Below, piece by piece: positions 17,665-25,851 of a DNA stretch of 51,511 nt. The notes under the pieces are model-generated. The model was given only the letters and a program-made list of their open reading frames with translations, was not told the DNA's origin and made no database searches. This DNA comes from Roseovarius gahaiensis (GTDB lineage: Bacteria; Pseudomonadota; Alphaproteobacteria; Rhodobacterales; Rhodobacteraceae), in contig NZ_JAAORB010000018.1 in assembly GCF_011601345.1 (NCBI RefSeq), positions 1-51,511 of the forward strand, given 5' to 3'. Position numbers and translations under genes: made by a program. Every line of letters starts with the position of its first letter. The stretch's first letter is position 1.

Positions 17665-18065
17665 GCATCATCGTCACAGACACAGGCTTTGTTCCCGACG
17701 ATTGGGCCGGTCCGTTCTCGGCCCTTGAAGACGCCCGAAGCGGACATGGCATCGACGTGCCCTCCAGTGCCGACCCGATGGAATTGGCCGGGCGGCTGTC
17801 TGACATCCCGCTGATCCGGGTGGATTTTCCCAGCTTTGCTGATGGCCGCGGGTTTACCATCGCCCGGCAACTGCGGCTGATGGGCTATAAGGGCCGATTG
17901 CGCGCGCGCGGCCATGTGATCGCCGATCAATATGCCATGGCCCGGCGCGCGGGATTTGACGAGGTGGAAATCGCCGATGATCTGGCGGCCCGGCAGCCCG
18001 AAGATCAGTGGCTATTCCGCGCCGATTGGCGGGCAAATGACTATCAAGCCCGCCTGCGCGGTTAA
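17661..18065 (+). CDS. DUF934 protein of the sulfate reduction operon
   Basis: The 134-residue protein starts at ATG 17661, overlapping the cysH stop by four bases. It contains the conserved IPLIRVDFPSFADGRGFTIA and the GYKGRLRARGHVIADQYAMARRAGFD pair typical of DUF934. The family always travels with cysH/cysI and is thought to be an auxiliary of sulfite reduction, but its biochemistry is not established. It is the last gene before a 70-base gap to fpr. Confidence 0.88.
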   Translation: MSIIVTDTGFVPDDWAGPFSALEDARSGHGIDVPSSADPMELAGRLSDIPLIRVDFPSFADGRGFTIARQLRLMGYKGRLRARGHVIADQYAMARRAGFDEVEIADDLAARQPEDQWLFRADWRANDYQARLRG

Positions 18066-18135
18066 CACCCCTTCACCTGACCTGAATCAAAGATTAGTTA
18101 GAGGTGTCGGTTTAATCAAATCGGCAAATGCAGCA

Positions 18136-18987
18136 ATGAACGAGATTAGCAAAGTGACCGAAGCAGCAGCCAAGGCCGTCAACAAACCCGCCCTGCCCGA
18201 CGCGCAGACCGTCACCGAGGTGACCCATTGGACAGACCGCCTGTTTTCTTTTCGGGTGACACGGCCCGCGTCCTTGCGGTTCCGCTCGGGCGAGTTTGTG
18301 ATGATCGGGCTGATGCAAACCGACGAAAAGACCGGCAAGGAAAAACCGCTTTTGCGGGCCTATTCCATCGCATCGCCGTCTTGGGATGATGAGCTTGAGT
18401 TCTATTCGATCAAGGTGCAGGACGGCCCGCTGACCAGCCGCTTGCAGCATATCGAACCCGGCGATCAGATCATTTTGCGCCCAAAACCCGTGGGCACGCT
18501 TGTGCATGATGCCCTGTTGCCGGGCAAGCGTGTGTGGTTCTTTGCCACCGGCACCGGCATCGCGCCCTTTGCGTCGCTGTTGCGCGATCCGCAAACCTAT
18601 AGCGATTACGATGAGGTGATCATCACCCACACCTGCCGTGAAGCAGGCGAATTGGACTATGGGAAACAGTTGATCGACAGCATCCGCAACGACGAGATGC
18701 TGGAGGAATTGATCGGCGAAGGCTTTCACGAAAAGCTGCGCTATTACCCCACCACCACCCGCCAAGAGAGCGCCAAAATGGGCCGGATCACCGACCTGAT
18801 GCGCTCGGGCGAGGTGTTTGAAGATTTGGGCGTCGCGCCACTGGCCCCTGAGACGGATCGTGCGATGGTCTGCGGGAATCTGGCCTTCAACCTTGAGATA
18901 AAGGAGATGCTTGAGGAATACGGCCTGCGCGAAGGTGCGAATTCTGCACCCAAGGAATACGTGGTCGAAAAAGCGTTTTTGGACTGA
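18136..18987 (+). CDS. fpr: Ferredoxin-NADP reductase
   Basis: The 283-residue flavoprotein uses the start at 18136 (MNEISKVTEAAAKAVNKPAL). FAD is bound by LRAYSIASPSWDD and the pyridine nucleotide by FATGTGIAPFASLLRDP. The C-terminus ends in YVVEKAFLD, as in bacterial subclass Fpr. It transfers electrons between NADPH and ferredoxin or flavodoxin, and here probably feeds the sulfite reductase upstream, although a 70-base gap leaves room for its own promoter. A bidirectional terminator follows. Confidence 0.94.
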   Translation: MNEISKVTEAAAKAVNKPALPDAQTVTEVTHWTDRLFSFRVTRPASLRFRSGEFVMIGLMQTDEKTGKEKPLLRAYSIASPSWDDELEFYSIKVQDGPLTSRLQHIEPGDQIILRPKPVGTLVHDALLPGKRVWFFATGTGIAPFASLLRDPQTYSDYDEVIITHTCREAGELDYGKQLIDSIRNDEMLEELIGEGFHEKLRYYPTTTRQESAKMGRITDLMRSGEVFEDLGVAPLAPETDRAMVCGNLAFNLEIKEMLEEYGLREGANSAPKEYVVEKAFLD

Positions 18988-19014
18988 CCAAAATCCCAAT
19001 TTTCAAATACAAAA

Positions 19015-19041
19015 AAACCCGCGCCAATCTGGCGCGGGTTT
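19015..19041. terminator. Bidirectional terminator between fpr and the Ala-rich protein gene
   Basis: A 12-bp perfect stem AAACCCGCGCCA/TGGCGCGGGTTT with a 3-base loop is preceded by an A-run (19011-19017). A T-rich stretch (TTTCATTTCGTTT) follows. It can terminate both converging genes. Confidence 0.82.
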
Positions 19042-19063
19042 CATTTCGTTTGCGGCCCTCGGC

Positions 19064-19888
19064 TTACATGCCAAGCGCGTCGCGGGCCTTTTCAAGCGTG
19101 GTTTTCAACAGGTCGGGATTTTCCTGCGCCTGCTCCAACGACCGCTTCAAAAGTGTTTTCTCCATGTCGCCAAGCGATGAATTTTCGATCGCCTCGGCGG
19201 CCTTTTCCATGTTGAAACCATCGACGGTCATCCAGTCGGCGACGCCGTTGGTTGCGGTTTCGGTCGCCTCCGCCTGTTCTGCATCAACGGCCTCATCGGT
19301 GGCCTGATCCGCCTCATCCGTTGCGCTTTCGACAGAGTCGACAGTGGTGTCTGCGGCTTCGGCGGCCTCTTCTGCCACCTCATCGACAGCCTCTTCGGTG
19401 GCATCTGCCGCGCTATCGGCAGTTTCGGCTGCTGTATCGACGGCACTATCAACCGCATCGCCTGTCGCCTCGGCGGCTTCAGAGGCGGTTTCGGTGGCGT
19501 CATCGACCGCGTCTTGCGCCGCGGTGGCCGCGTCATCGGCGGCGTCCATTGTCGCGTCAGCGGCGTCGCCAGCTGCCTCTGTCGCGGCATCGACGGTATC
19601 TGTCGCGGCTTCGGTTGCAGTCTCAGCCGCTTCGCTTGCGGCGTCTGCCGCGCTTTCGGCGGTGTCTTCCACGGCGGTCGCGGCATCGCTGGCCGCCTCG
19701 ACAGTAGAGTCAACGGCGTTTTCGGCAGCATCACCTGCCGCAGTCGCCGCGTCCTCCAGTTGGTCTGGCGCATCCACTGTCGTGTCCGAGACCTGATCGA
19801 CCACGTCTTGCGGCGATTTGCCGGTAAACAGCATGTAACCGCCAGCCAGCACGACAAGCGCCAGAACGATCCAAAGCAGGTTTCTCAT
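19064..19888 (-). CDS. Membrane-anchored acidic Ala-rich repeat protein
   Basis: The start at 19888 is chosen because AAGGGG lies 8 bases before it. The product has 274 residues. Residues 4-22 form one membrane helix. Residues 25-228 are almost only Ala, Asp, Glu, Thr, Ser and Val, arranged as repeating AADAA or TEAA units. From S25 to E228 there is no Lys, Arg or His, 204 residues in all. A C-terminal, differently composed segment (residues 229-274, EKAAEAIENSSLGDMEKTLL) contains basic residues. The pattern suggests a long amphipathic helix or LEA/apolipoprotein-like rod facing the periplasm. I recognise no named family and offer no function. Confidence 0.8.
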   Translation of the reverse strand: MRNLLWIVLALVVLAGGYMLFTGKSPQDVVDQVSDTTVDAPDQLEDAATAAGDAAENAVDSTVEAASDAATAVEDTAESAADAASEAAETATEAATDTVDAATEAAGDAADATMDAADDAATAAQDAVDDATETASEAAEATGDAVDSAVDTAAETADSAADATEEAVDEVAEEAAEAADTTVDSVESATDEADQATDEAVDAEQAEATETATNGVADWMTVDGFNMEKAAEAIENSSLGDMEKTLLKRSLEQAQENPDLLKTTLEKARDALGM

Positions 19889-20086
19889 TTTATGGTTCCC
19901 CTTAAAAATTTCGCGCGATCTTACGCCACGCATCATACAACTTTCAGATGACAATTAAAAAAGAAAGCGACAAGGGGGAATATGGGGCGGTTCGGCTCAG
20001 GTAAGCCTATTTTGCAACTTGAAAGCACCGGACAGCACGGTTACCGTATGGCTTCGGAATAGTCTAACAACTGAAGGATCAAAGCC

Positions 20087-20632
20087 ATAGCTCGCAGACC
20101 GCATAACGCGCCCCCGACCCGTGAAACAGGACCACTTATCAACGATAAAATCCGCGCCCCCGAACTTCGCCTGATCGGCGCAGACGGCGAAAATGTTGGT
20201 GTTGTAACACCAGAGCGCGCGATGAGCATGGCCGAAGAGGCCGGGTTGGATCTGGTTGAAATTTCGCCGAACGCCACACCGCCGGTCTGCAAGATCATGG
20301 ACTATGGCAAATTCAAGTATGAACAACAAAAGCGCGAGGCTGAAGCGCGTAAAAAGCAAAAGATCATCGAGGTGAAAGAGGTCAAATTTCGGCCCAACAC
20401 CGACACGCATGATTATGATGTCAAAATGCGCAACGTGCTGAAATTCCTTGAAAACGGTGACAAGGTAAAGGTGACGCTGCGGTTTCGTGGCCGCGAGATG
20501 GCGCACCAAAGCCTTGGCCGTGAGCTTCTTAATCGCGTCGCCGAAGACATCAAAGAGGTGGGCAAGGTTGAAAACATGCCCAAGATGGAAGGCCGTCAGA
20601 TGATCATGGTGATCGGCCCGGTGGCCCGCTGA
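20087..20632 (+). CDS. infC: Translation initiation factor IF-3, ATA start codon
   Basis: Reading from ATA at 20087 gives 181 residues that begin [15 protein letters not shown], the normal Rhodobacteraceae IF-3 N-terminus after Met. An AAGGA ribosome site is 8 bases upstream, and a TGA (20072-20074) closes the frame before any ATG, GTG or TTG. The first internal ATG at 20222 would delete 45 residues of the N-domain. IF-3 keeps the 30S subunit free and rejects non-standard start codons, and a rare infC start is the known basis of autoregulation in E. coli (AUU). Motifs [15 protein letters not shown] and [11 protein letters not shown] are intact. A terminator lies downstream. Confidence 0.9.
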   Translation: MARRPHNAPPTRETGPLINDKIRAPELRLIGADGENVGVVTPERAMSMAEEAGLDLVEISPNATPPVCKIMDYGKFKYEQQKREAEARKKQKIIEVKEVKFRPNTDTHDYDVKMRNVLKFLENGDKVKVTLRFRGREMAHQSLGRELLNRVAEDIKEVGKVENMPKMEGRQMIMVIGPVAR

Positions 20633-20733
20633 TCATCACAGAGCTGCTGTGGGCAAACCCCATGGTATCCCCGTGGATTTGCTACACAAACGGCCTGATC
20701 GCCAGATTTCGGCACCTTTTCTGAATACATCAG

Positions 20734-20769
20734 CACCCCTTGCACCCCGCCGTGCAAGGGGTGTTTTTT
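20734..20769 (+). terminator. Intrinsic terminator after infC
   Basis: An 11-bp perfect stem CACCCCTTGCA/TGCAAGGGGTG with an 8-base loop is followed directly by six T. It lies about 100 bases after the infC stop and 82 bases before the next start. Confidence 0.92.
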
Positions 20770-20851
20770 GTGCGTCGTCTGTGATCCAAGCAACAGATAC
20801 ACGGCCAACATAAATCGCCAAGCACCGAACCAAACTTCAGGAGATCCCAAG

Positions 20852-21460
20852 ATGTGGGAAGACCGTTTTGCCACACCCGAATATATCTTTGGTCAAGAGC
20901 CGTCCGTTTTTCTGGCGGAAAATGCCCATCTACTGACAAAGGGCGCAACCGCCTTGGCGGTGGCCGATGGCGAGGGCCGTAATTCGGTTTTCATGGCCCA
21001 GCAGGGTATGACGGTGACGGCGCTGGAATACGCCCCGTCTGCGATAGCCAAAGCCAAGGCACTTGCCGAGCGGCATGGCGTCGCCGACCAGATCACATTC
21101 CTGCAGGTTGACGTTATGGAGTATGACTGGCCCGAGGTTTACGATCTGGTGGCGGGTATTTTCATTCAGTTTGTCGGCCCCGAAGATCGGGCGCGTTTGT
21201 TTGACGCCATGAAGTCCAGCGTTGCGCCGGGTGGGTTGATGATGCTGCATGGCTATACGCCCCAGCAAATCGAGTATGGCACAGGTGGCCCGCCCAACCC
21301 GGCGAACATGTATACCCAGACCATACTGCGCGACGCCTTTTCAGGGTGGGAAATCATCCGCTGCGCCGAATACGAGCGTGAGATTCAAGAAGGCACAGGT
21401 CATTGTGGGCAGTCCGCCCTGATTGACCTGATCGCGCGCAAGCCCCTGCGCACCGATTGA
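20852..21460 (+). CDS. Class I SAM-dependent methyltransferase (TehB-like)
   Basis: The start at 20852 (MWEDRFATPEYIFGQEPSVF) follows AGGAGA. The 202-residue protein has a degenerate SAM motif (ALAVADGEGRNSVFMAQQG) and then VTALEYAPSAIAKAKALAE. Motif IV/V, LVAGIFIQFVGPEDRARLF, follows. Relatives are often called tellurite-resistance TehB-like or thiopurine-type methyltransferases. The substrate cannot be told from the sequence. The gene is single; the penicillin-acylase gene converges on it. Confidence 0.82.
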   Translation: MWEDRFATPEYIFGQEPSVFLAENAHLLTKGATALAVADGEGRNSVFMAQQGMTVTALEYAPSAIAKAKALAERHGVADQITFLQVDVMEYDWPEVYDLVAGIFIQFVGPEDRARLFDAMKSSVAPGGLMMLHGYTPQQIEYGTGGPPNPANMYTQTILRDAFSGWEIIRCAEYEREIQEGTGHCGQSALIDLIARKPLRTD

Positions 21461-21465
21461 AACCG

Positions 21466-23940
21466 CTATTGCGCGGCGGGTTCCAGCACAGTGACCCCGA
21501 CGGCGGCAGCGCGTGCAAGATCCGGGTCCAGCGACATCGGGATATATTCGCCGCGCCGCCACAACTGCGCCATGTCATCGTAATGGCGCGACAAGAAGTG
21601 CCCCGATTGCCCCGTTGAGGTGATGAACACGCTGCTATCGGGATCGGCAAAGTCATAGACCCCCCGAAAGCCCGCGCCATGGACGTTTTGGAACGGATCG
21701 GGGCCGCTGCCCTTGGTCCGGCCCCGCAACAAGGTGTTATCGCCACCCGAGGTGGATTGCCTGATGTTCACAAAGTAGCGCAACAGCGGCACCTCGCCCA
21801 GAACCGGGTGATCATGGGTGGCCTGATGGGCATCGCCCCACCGCAGGCTTTCAAGCGCTGTCCCATAGGTCTCGTTGATCCAGACAAGCGCGTCGTCAAG
21901 CGCCAGCCGGGCGATATCGGTGCAGGTTTCTGTCCGGGTCGATCGCCGCACGTCACACCACGCCGACGCTCCGTCGATATCGCGATAAACCCGTTCGATA
22001 AACACCGGATCGGGGTGGCGAAATTCACGGGCCAGCGGCCCCAGATCATCGCGCGTCAGGCGATCTTGCAGGGCGCGCAGCCACGCGGCATAGATCAATG
22101 GCTCGGGCATATGTTCGTTCATCTCGCCGTTCCATTCGGACAACAGGTCAAGCGCGCGCTGGCGCTGCCGGTCCGGGGTGCCCTCTGGCGCGGCCTCGCC
22201 GGTGAACCACAAATCCTTGCCAATCAGCGGCAAAAGCGACCGGGCGGTAAAGCTGACGGTATCAAGCTGCGCTTCGATAAAGCTGTCGCGGGTGTGCACT
22301 GCGCGGGTTTGCATCAGCCGGCGCCAGCGATGCACGCGCTGCGTATCACCCCAGACAAAGCTGACATGCAGCGGAAATGGCCTGTCGACCGTTTTGTTGT
22401 TTGTATTGCCCAACACCCCGCCCGAGGGCGCGATGAATTCGGGATTGGCCGAATAGGGGCTGGTGCCTCGCCAGCGGTTTTGCCGGACCCACCCACGCGC
22501 AGGCATACGCCCTTGGGTGTCGTGCTGCGCGTTGCGGCGCGGCATCGCGCCGATGGTTTTCAGTGCGATCGTGTCGTGATCGACAAGGGTCAGGTTCTGC
22601 GAGGGCGCAACATAAAGCTGTCCGGCGGCCAATGCTTCATCAACCGAGGCCGATTTCATCAAACGCATGCCCGCGGTCATCGTTGTGTCGGCATCCGTTA
22701 GCGCCGTCCATGACAGCGCGGCCACATGGCCCGACGGGGTGATGGTGGCCAGATCGTAATGCGAGCCGGGCAGCACCGGCCCGTTATCTGTCCAGCGCAA
22801 CGTCAGGGTGATCGGATCAGCATCCTTGATCCGGATGATCGTTCTTTCGGTCCGAAACGGCTTGGGGCCTTCCGGCGTCAGGTATTCATCTGGATCGTCA
22901 GGGTTGAGTTTTTCGATGAACACATCCTGATCATCCATGTAAGACGAGGTGATCCCCCATCCCAGATCATGGCTGCGGCCGGTCATCACCACGGGCAAGC
23001 CGGGGATGGTGCCGCCAATCACCCCACCGCTTTGCAAATCCAGCCGGGCCAAATACCAGATGGCCGGGGCGGTAAATCCAAGATGCGGATCATTGGCCAG
23101 CAACGCCCCCCCCGAGGCCGAGCGCGCAGGCGCTGCCGCCCATGCATTCGAGGCCCCGGCAAAGGCGCGTTTCTTGAACGGCGACAGCGGGTGCTGGTCT
23201 TTTTGTGGCAGGGCGGCGTGGCGCAACCCTTCGGCCCCCGGCATCAGCGCGGCATAATCAGGCAGGGCCGCGATCCCGCTGCCCGGCGCCTCGGGCAGTA
23301 TATCGGCAAGGCGCGCCTCGTCCTCCACCTCAAGCGAGGTGCGGGCATAGAGCACCTCGTTTTCCAGATGCGCCGACAGTTGCACCGCCATCAATTTGAT
23401 GATGGCGATGGAATCGGCCGGCTGCCACGGGGCAATCGGCGCATTGAACAAAAACATCTCGGGTGCGCCACGGCCAAGGGCGCCGTCGTTGATCTCGGTC
23501 AGGCGGGCGTTCACACCAGCCGCATAGGCGCGCAGCGCCTGCTGCGTGGCCTCATCCTGAGCCGCAACAGACCTGCGCGCCAGATCGTAAAGCCCATACC
23601 GGCGCATCAGCTTGTCAATATCGATGGTGCGTGGGCCAAACACCTCGGACAGGCGGCCCTGCACGGTGCGGCGCAGGGTCACCATCTGCCACAGGCGGTC
23701 TTGGGCATGGGCGTAGCCAAGGCCGAAAAACGTGTCGTCGTCAGAGGCACCGAAAATATGCGGCACATTGGCATTGTCGCGCACAATCTCGACCGGGGCG
23801 CTGACCCCCTTAACGGCAAGCTGCTTGTCATAATCCGGCAGCGACCGCGACAACAGGAAATACAGCCCCACCACCGCCAGCAAAGCCAGCAGGATCGCGC
23901 CGCCTGTCAGCCGCAGCAGCCATTTGAAAATCAGCACCAT
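21466..23940 (-). CDS. Penicillin acylase family Ntn hydrolase, membrane-anchored precursor
   Basis: The 824-residue protein begins with a hydrophobic anchor or uncleaved signal (residues 13-30). It has the N-terminal nucleophile hydrolase layout: an alpha part to about 263, then S264 in AGASNAWA, the expected self-cleavage and catalytic Ser. The downstream NNKTVDRPFPLHV and GQSGHFLSRHYDDM regions are typical of the beta chain. Members hydrolyse amide bonds of beta-lactam side chains, aculeacin, or acyl-homoserine lactones. A quorum-quenching or acyl-amide scavenging role is possible, and substrate is not readable here. It is convergent with the methyltransferase gene and divergent from the next gene. 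Confidence 0.88.
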   Translation of the reverse strand: MVLIFKWLLRLTGGAILLALLAVVGLYFLLSRSLPDYDKQLAVKGVSAPVEIVRDNANVPHIFGASDDDTFFGLGYAHAQDRLWQMVTLRRTVQGRLSEVFGPRTIDIDKLMRRYGLYDLARRSVAAQDEATQQALRAYAAGVNARLTEINDGALGRGAPEMFLFNAPIAPWQPADSIAIIKLMAVQLSAHLENEVLYARTSLEVEDEARLADILPEAPGSGIAALPDYAALMPGAEGLRHAALPQKDQHPLSPFKKRAFAGASNAWAAAPARSASGGALLANDPHLGFTAPAIWYLARLDLQSGGVIGGTIPGLPVVMTGRSHDLGWGITSSYMDDQDVFIEKLNPDDPDEYLTPEGPKPFRTERTIIRIKDADPITLTLRWTDNGPVLPGSHYDLATITPSGHVAALSWTALTDADTTMTAGMRLMKSASVDEALAAGQLYVAPSQNLTLVDHDTIALKTIGAMPRRNAQHDTQGRMPARGWVRQNRWRGTSPYSANPEFIAPSGGVLGNTNNKTVDRPFPLHVSFVWGDTQRVHRWRRLMQTRAVHTRDSFIEAQLDTVSFTARSLLPLIGKDLWFTGEAAPEGTPDRQRQRALDLLSEWNGEMNEHMPEPLIYAAWLRALQDRLTRDDLGPLAREFRHPDPVFIERVYRDIDGASAWCDVRRSTRTETCTDIARLALDDALVWINETYGTALESLRWGDAHQATHDHPVLGEVPLLRYFVNIRQSTSGGDNTLLRGRTKGSGPDPFQNVHGAGFRGVYDFADPDSSVFITSTGQSGHFLSRHYDDMAQLWRRGEYIPMSLDPDLARAAAVGVTVLEPAAQ

Positions 23941-24020
23941 GCCCCTGCCCCGGTTTTTCCTTGCATCCGCTCATGGGATAGTCAGAAATCACCTTCGAGA
24001 CAATGAAAAGGGAGAGGACG

Positions 24021-24896
24021 ATGACGAAACTGGCATTTCTAGGCCTTGGTGTGATGGGCTACCCGATGGCGGGACATCTGCAAGCGGCGGGCCATGACGT
24101 CTGCGTCTATAACCGAACTGGGACCAAGGCCGAAAAATGGGTGGCCGAACATGGCGGGCAAATGGCCGCCACACCGAAAGAGGCCGCCGAGGAGGCCGAT
24201 TTTGTCATGGCCTGTGTCGGCAATGACGATGACCTGCGCGAGGTGTGCCTTGGCCGCGACGGTGCCTTTGCCGGGATGCGCGACGGCGCCGTATTTGTCG
24301 ATCATACCACGGTGTCGGCCAAAGTGACCGAAGAGCTTTATGCCAAGGCGCAAGAAGCGGGGTTGAATTTCGTCGATGCGCCGATTTCAGGCGGGCAAGC
24401 GGGCGCGGAGAACGGGCAGCTTTCGATCATGTGCGGTGGCGATCAGCCCGCCTATGACGCCGCCGAGCCGGTGATGACGATCTATGCCAAGCTGTGCCGC
24501 CGGATCGGCGAAACCGGTGCAGGCCAGATGACCAAGATGTGCAACCAGATCGCCATTGCCGGGCTGGTCCAAGGCCTGAGCGAAGCGCTGCATTTCGCCG
24601 AGCGCGCCGGGCTGGACGGGCGCGCGGTGGTCGAGGTGATCAGCCAAGGGGCGGCGGGCAGCTGGCAGATGGCGAACCGCTACGAGACCATGCTGGACGA
24701 CGAATTTGACCACGGTTTCGCGGTGGACTGGATGCGCAAGGATCTAGGGATCTGTCTGGCGACCGCCAATGAAACCGGGGCATCACTGCCGGTCACGGCG
24801 TTGGTCGACCAGTTCTACAAGGATGTGCAAAACATGGGCGGCGGTCGGTGGGACACCTCAAGCCTGTTCAGACGGCTGCGCAAATTGTCGGAGTGA
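24021..24896 (+). CDS. 3-hydroxyisobutyrate dehydrogenase-family NAD(P) oxidoreductase
   Basis: The start at 24021 (MTKLAFLGLGVMGYPMAGHL) has GGAGAGG just before it and avoids six extra residues from ATG 24003. The 291-residue enzyme has the beta-hydroxyacid dehydrogenase order: GLGVMG dinucleotide motif, then FVDAPISGGQAGAENGQLS. The catalytic Lys is in GAGQMTKMCNQI. It probably oxidises a short 3-hydroxyacid such as 3-hydroxyisobutyrate, tartronate semialdehyde or a relative. It stands alone, with a terminator and a hairpin-rich repeat region after it. Confidence 0.86.
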   Translation: MTKLAFLGLGVMGYPMAGHLQAAGHDVCVYNRTGTKAEKWVAEHGGQMAATPKEAAEEADFVMACVGNDDDLREVCLGRDGAFAGMRDGAVFVDHTTVSAKVTEELYAKAQEAGLNFVDAPISGGQAGAENGQLSIMCGGDQPAYDAAEPVMTIYAKLCRRIGETGAGQMTKMCNQIAIAGLVQGLSEALHFAERAGLDGRAVVEVISQGAAGSWQMANRYETMLDDEFDHGFAVDWMRKDLGICLATANETGASLPVTALVDQFYKDVQNMGGGRWDTSSLFRRLRKLSE

Positions 24897-24921
24897 GGAC
24901 ACTTGGCTGAGTGAAGACAAT

Positions 24922-24984
24922 GGGGGCGCTGCCCCCGTCGCAGCAAGCTGCGACTCCCCCGGAGTATTTTGGGAACAATGAAAG
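24922..24984 (+). repeat. Composite hairpin plus dispersed motif, copy 1
   Basis: Two adjacent hairpins, GGGGGC/GCCCCC (24922-24936) and GTCGCAGC/GCTGCGAC (24937-24954), precede a copy of the GTATTTT-GGAACAATGA motif at 24962-24984. This copy has a G in place of one T. The motif recurs at 33501-33522 and, on the other strand, at 39235-39256. Confidence 0.6.
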
Positions 24985-24998
24985 CCGAGATATAGTGG

Positions 24999-25030
24999 AA
25001 CGCCCCGCCCTGTGGAAAAGGCGGGGCGTT
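24999..25030 (+). terminator. Terminator between the dehydrogenase gene and coxM
   Basis: An 11-bp perfect stem AACGCCCCGCC/GGCGGGGCGTT with a 10-base loop is followed on the plus strand by T-rich sequence (TTTATTTGTGGTTTT). Its tail is weak on the minus strand, so it mainly serves the rightward dehydrogenase gene and lies 16 bases from the coxM stop. Confidence 0.7.
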
Positions 25031-25046
25031 TATTTGTGGTTTTGGA

Positions 25047-25838
25047 TTATCCAGCGGCGGCGACAGCGCGTTTAGTCATGACGGCCACCAGATTCGCGCG
25101 GTAATCGCCCGAGCCGTGCAGATCGGCAATCATCCCGTCCCCCGACAGGGTGAGGTCTTCGATCGCGTCGGGCGAGAAGTTTGCGCCAAGCGCCGCCTCG
25201 GCCTCGGACCAGCGGAACACGCCTTCCTCCGAGGCACCGGTGATTGCCACGCGCACCCCGTCGGCATATTGCGCCACGAACGCGCCCACCAAAGCAAAGC
25301 GCGAGGCGGGCTGTTCGAACTTCATGTAGGCGGCCTTTTGCGGCACCGGGAACTTGACCTCGGTGATGATCTCGCCCTCGTCAAGCGCGGTGGTAAACAT
25401 GCCCTGAAAGTAGTCATCGGCGGCGATTTCGCGTTTGTTGGTGACGATAGTTGCGCCTGACCCGAGAGCGGCGGCCGGATAGCAGGCCGACGGATCGTTA
25501 TTGGCAAGGCTGCCGCCGATGGTGCCGCGATTGCGCACCGCCGGGTCACCGATTTGCCCGGCCAGCGCAGCCAGCCCGGGATAGTCGCCCGCGCCTTTGA
25601 CAACCTCGTCATGGGTGGTGGCCGCGCCGATGCAGATGCGGCCTGCGTCATCCTGACAAATGCCTTTCAGTTCGTCGATGGCGGTCAGGCTGACCAGCGT
25701 TTCGGGCATGGCAAGGCGCTGTTTCAGCGTCGGGATCAGGGTTTGCCCGCCGCCAAGCGCCTGATGCTCATCAGACGCGGCCAGCAGTTTCACCGCATCG
25801 GCCAGCGTGGTCGGGCGTTCGATATCGAATGCATACAT
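25047..25838 (-). CDS. coxM: FAD-binding medium subunit of a molybdenum hydroxylase (CoxM-type)
   Basis: The 263-residue subunit has the CO dehydrogenase/xanthine dehydrogenase flavoprotein features. ALGGGQTLIPTLKQR and GTIGGSLANNDPSACYPAA bind FAD. It passes electrons from the small 2Fe-2S subunit to the acceptor. It is last in the order coxS-coxL-coxM (transcribed leftwards), 13 bases after coxL. Confidence 0.92.
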   Translation of the reverse strand: MYAFDIERPTTLADAVKLLAASDEHQALGGGQTLIPTLKQRLAMPETLVSLTAIDELKGICQDDAGRICIGAATTHDEVVKGAGDYPGLAALAGQIGDPAVRNRGTIGGSLANNDPSACYPAAALGSGATIVTNKREIAADDYFQGMFTTALDEGEIITEVKFPVPQKAAYMKFEQPASRFALVGAFVAQYADGVRVAITGASEEGVFRWSEAEAALGANFSPDAIEDLTLSGDGMIADLHGSGDYRANLVAVMTKRAVAAAG

Positions 25839-25851
25839 TTTCCGTTTCTCC

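Noticed and set aside
19252..19951. Several long open frames on both strands over the Ala-rich gene
   Set aside because: They follow from the repetitive base composition. Only the minus frame has a ribosome site, a membrane helix and a normal C-terminal end.
21679..24006. Two long plus-strand frames (340 and 426 residues) opposite the penicillin acylase gene
   Set aside because: They are shadows of a conserved gene and have no family resemblance or ribosome site.
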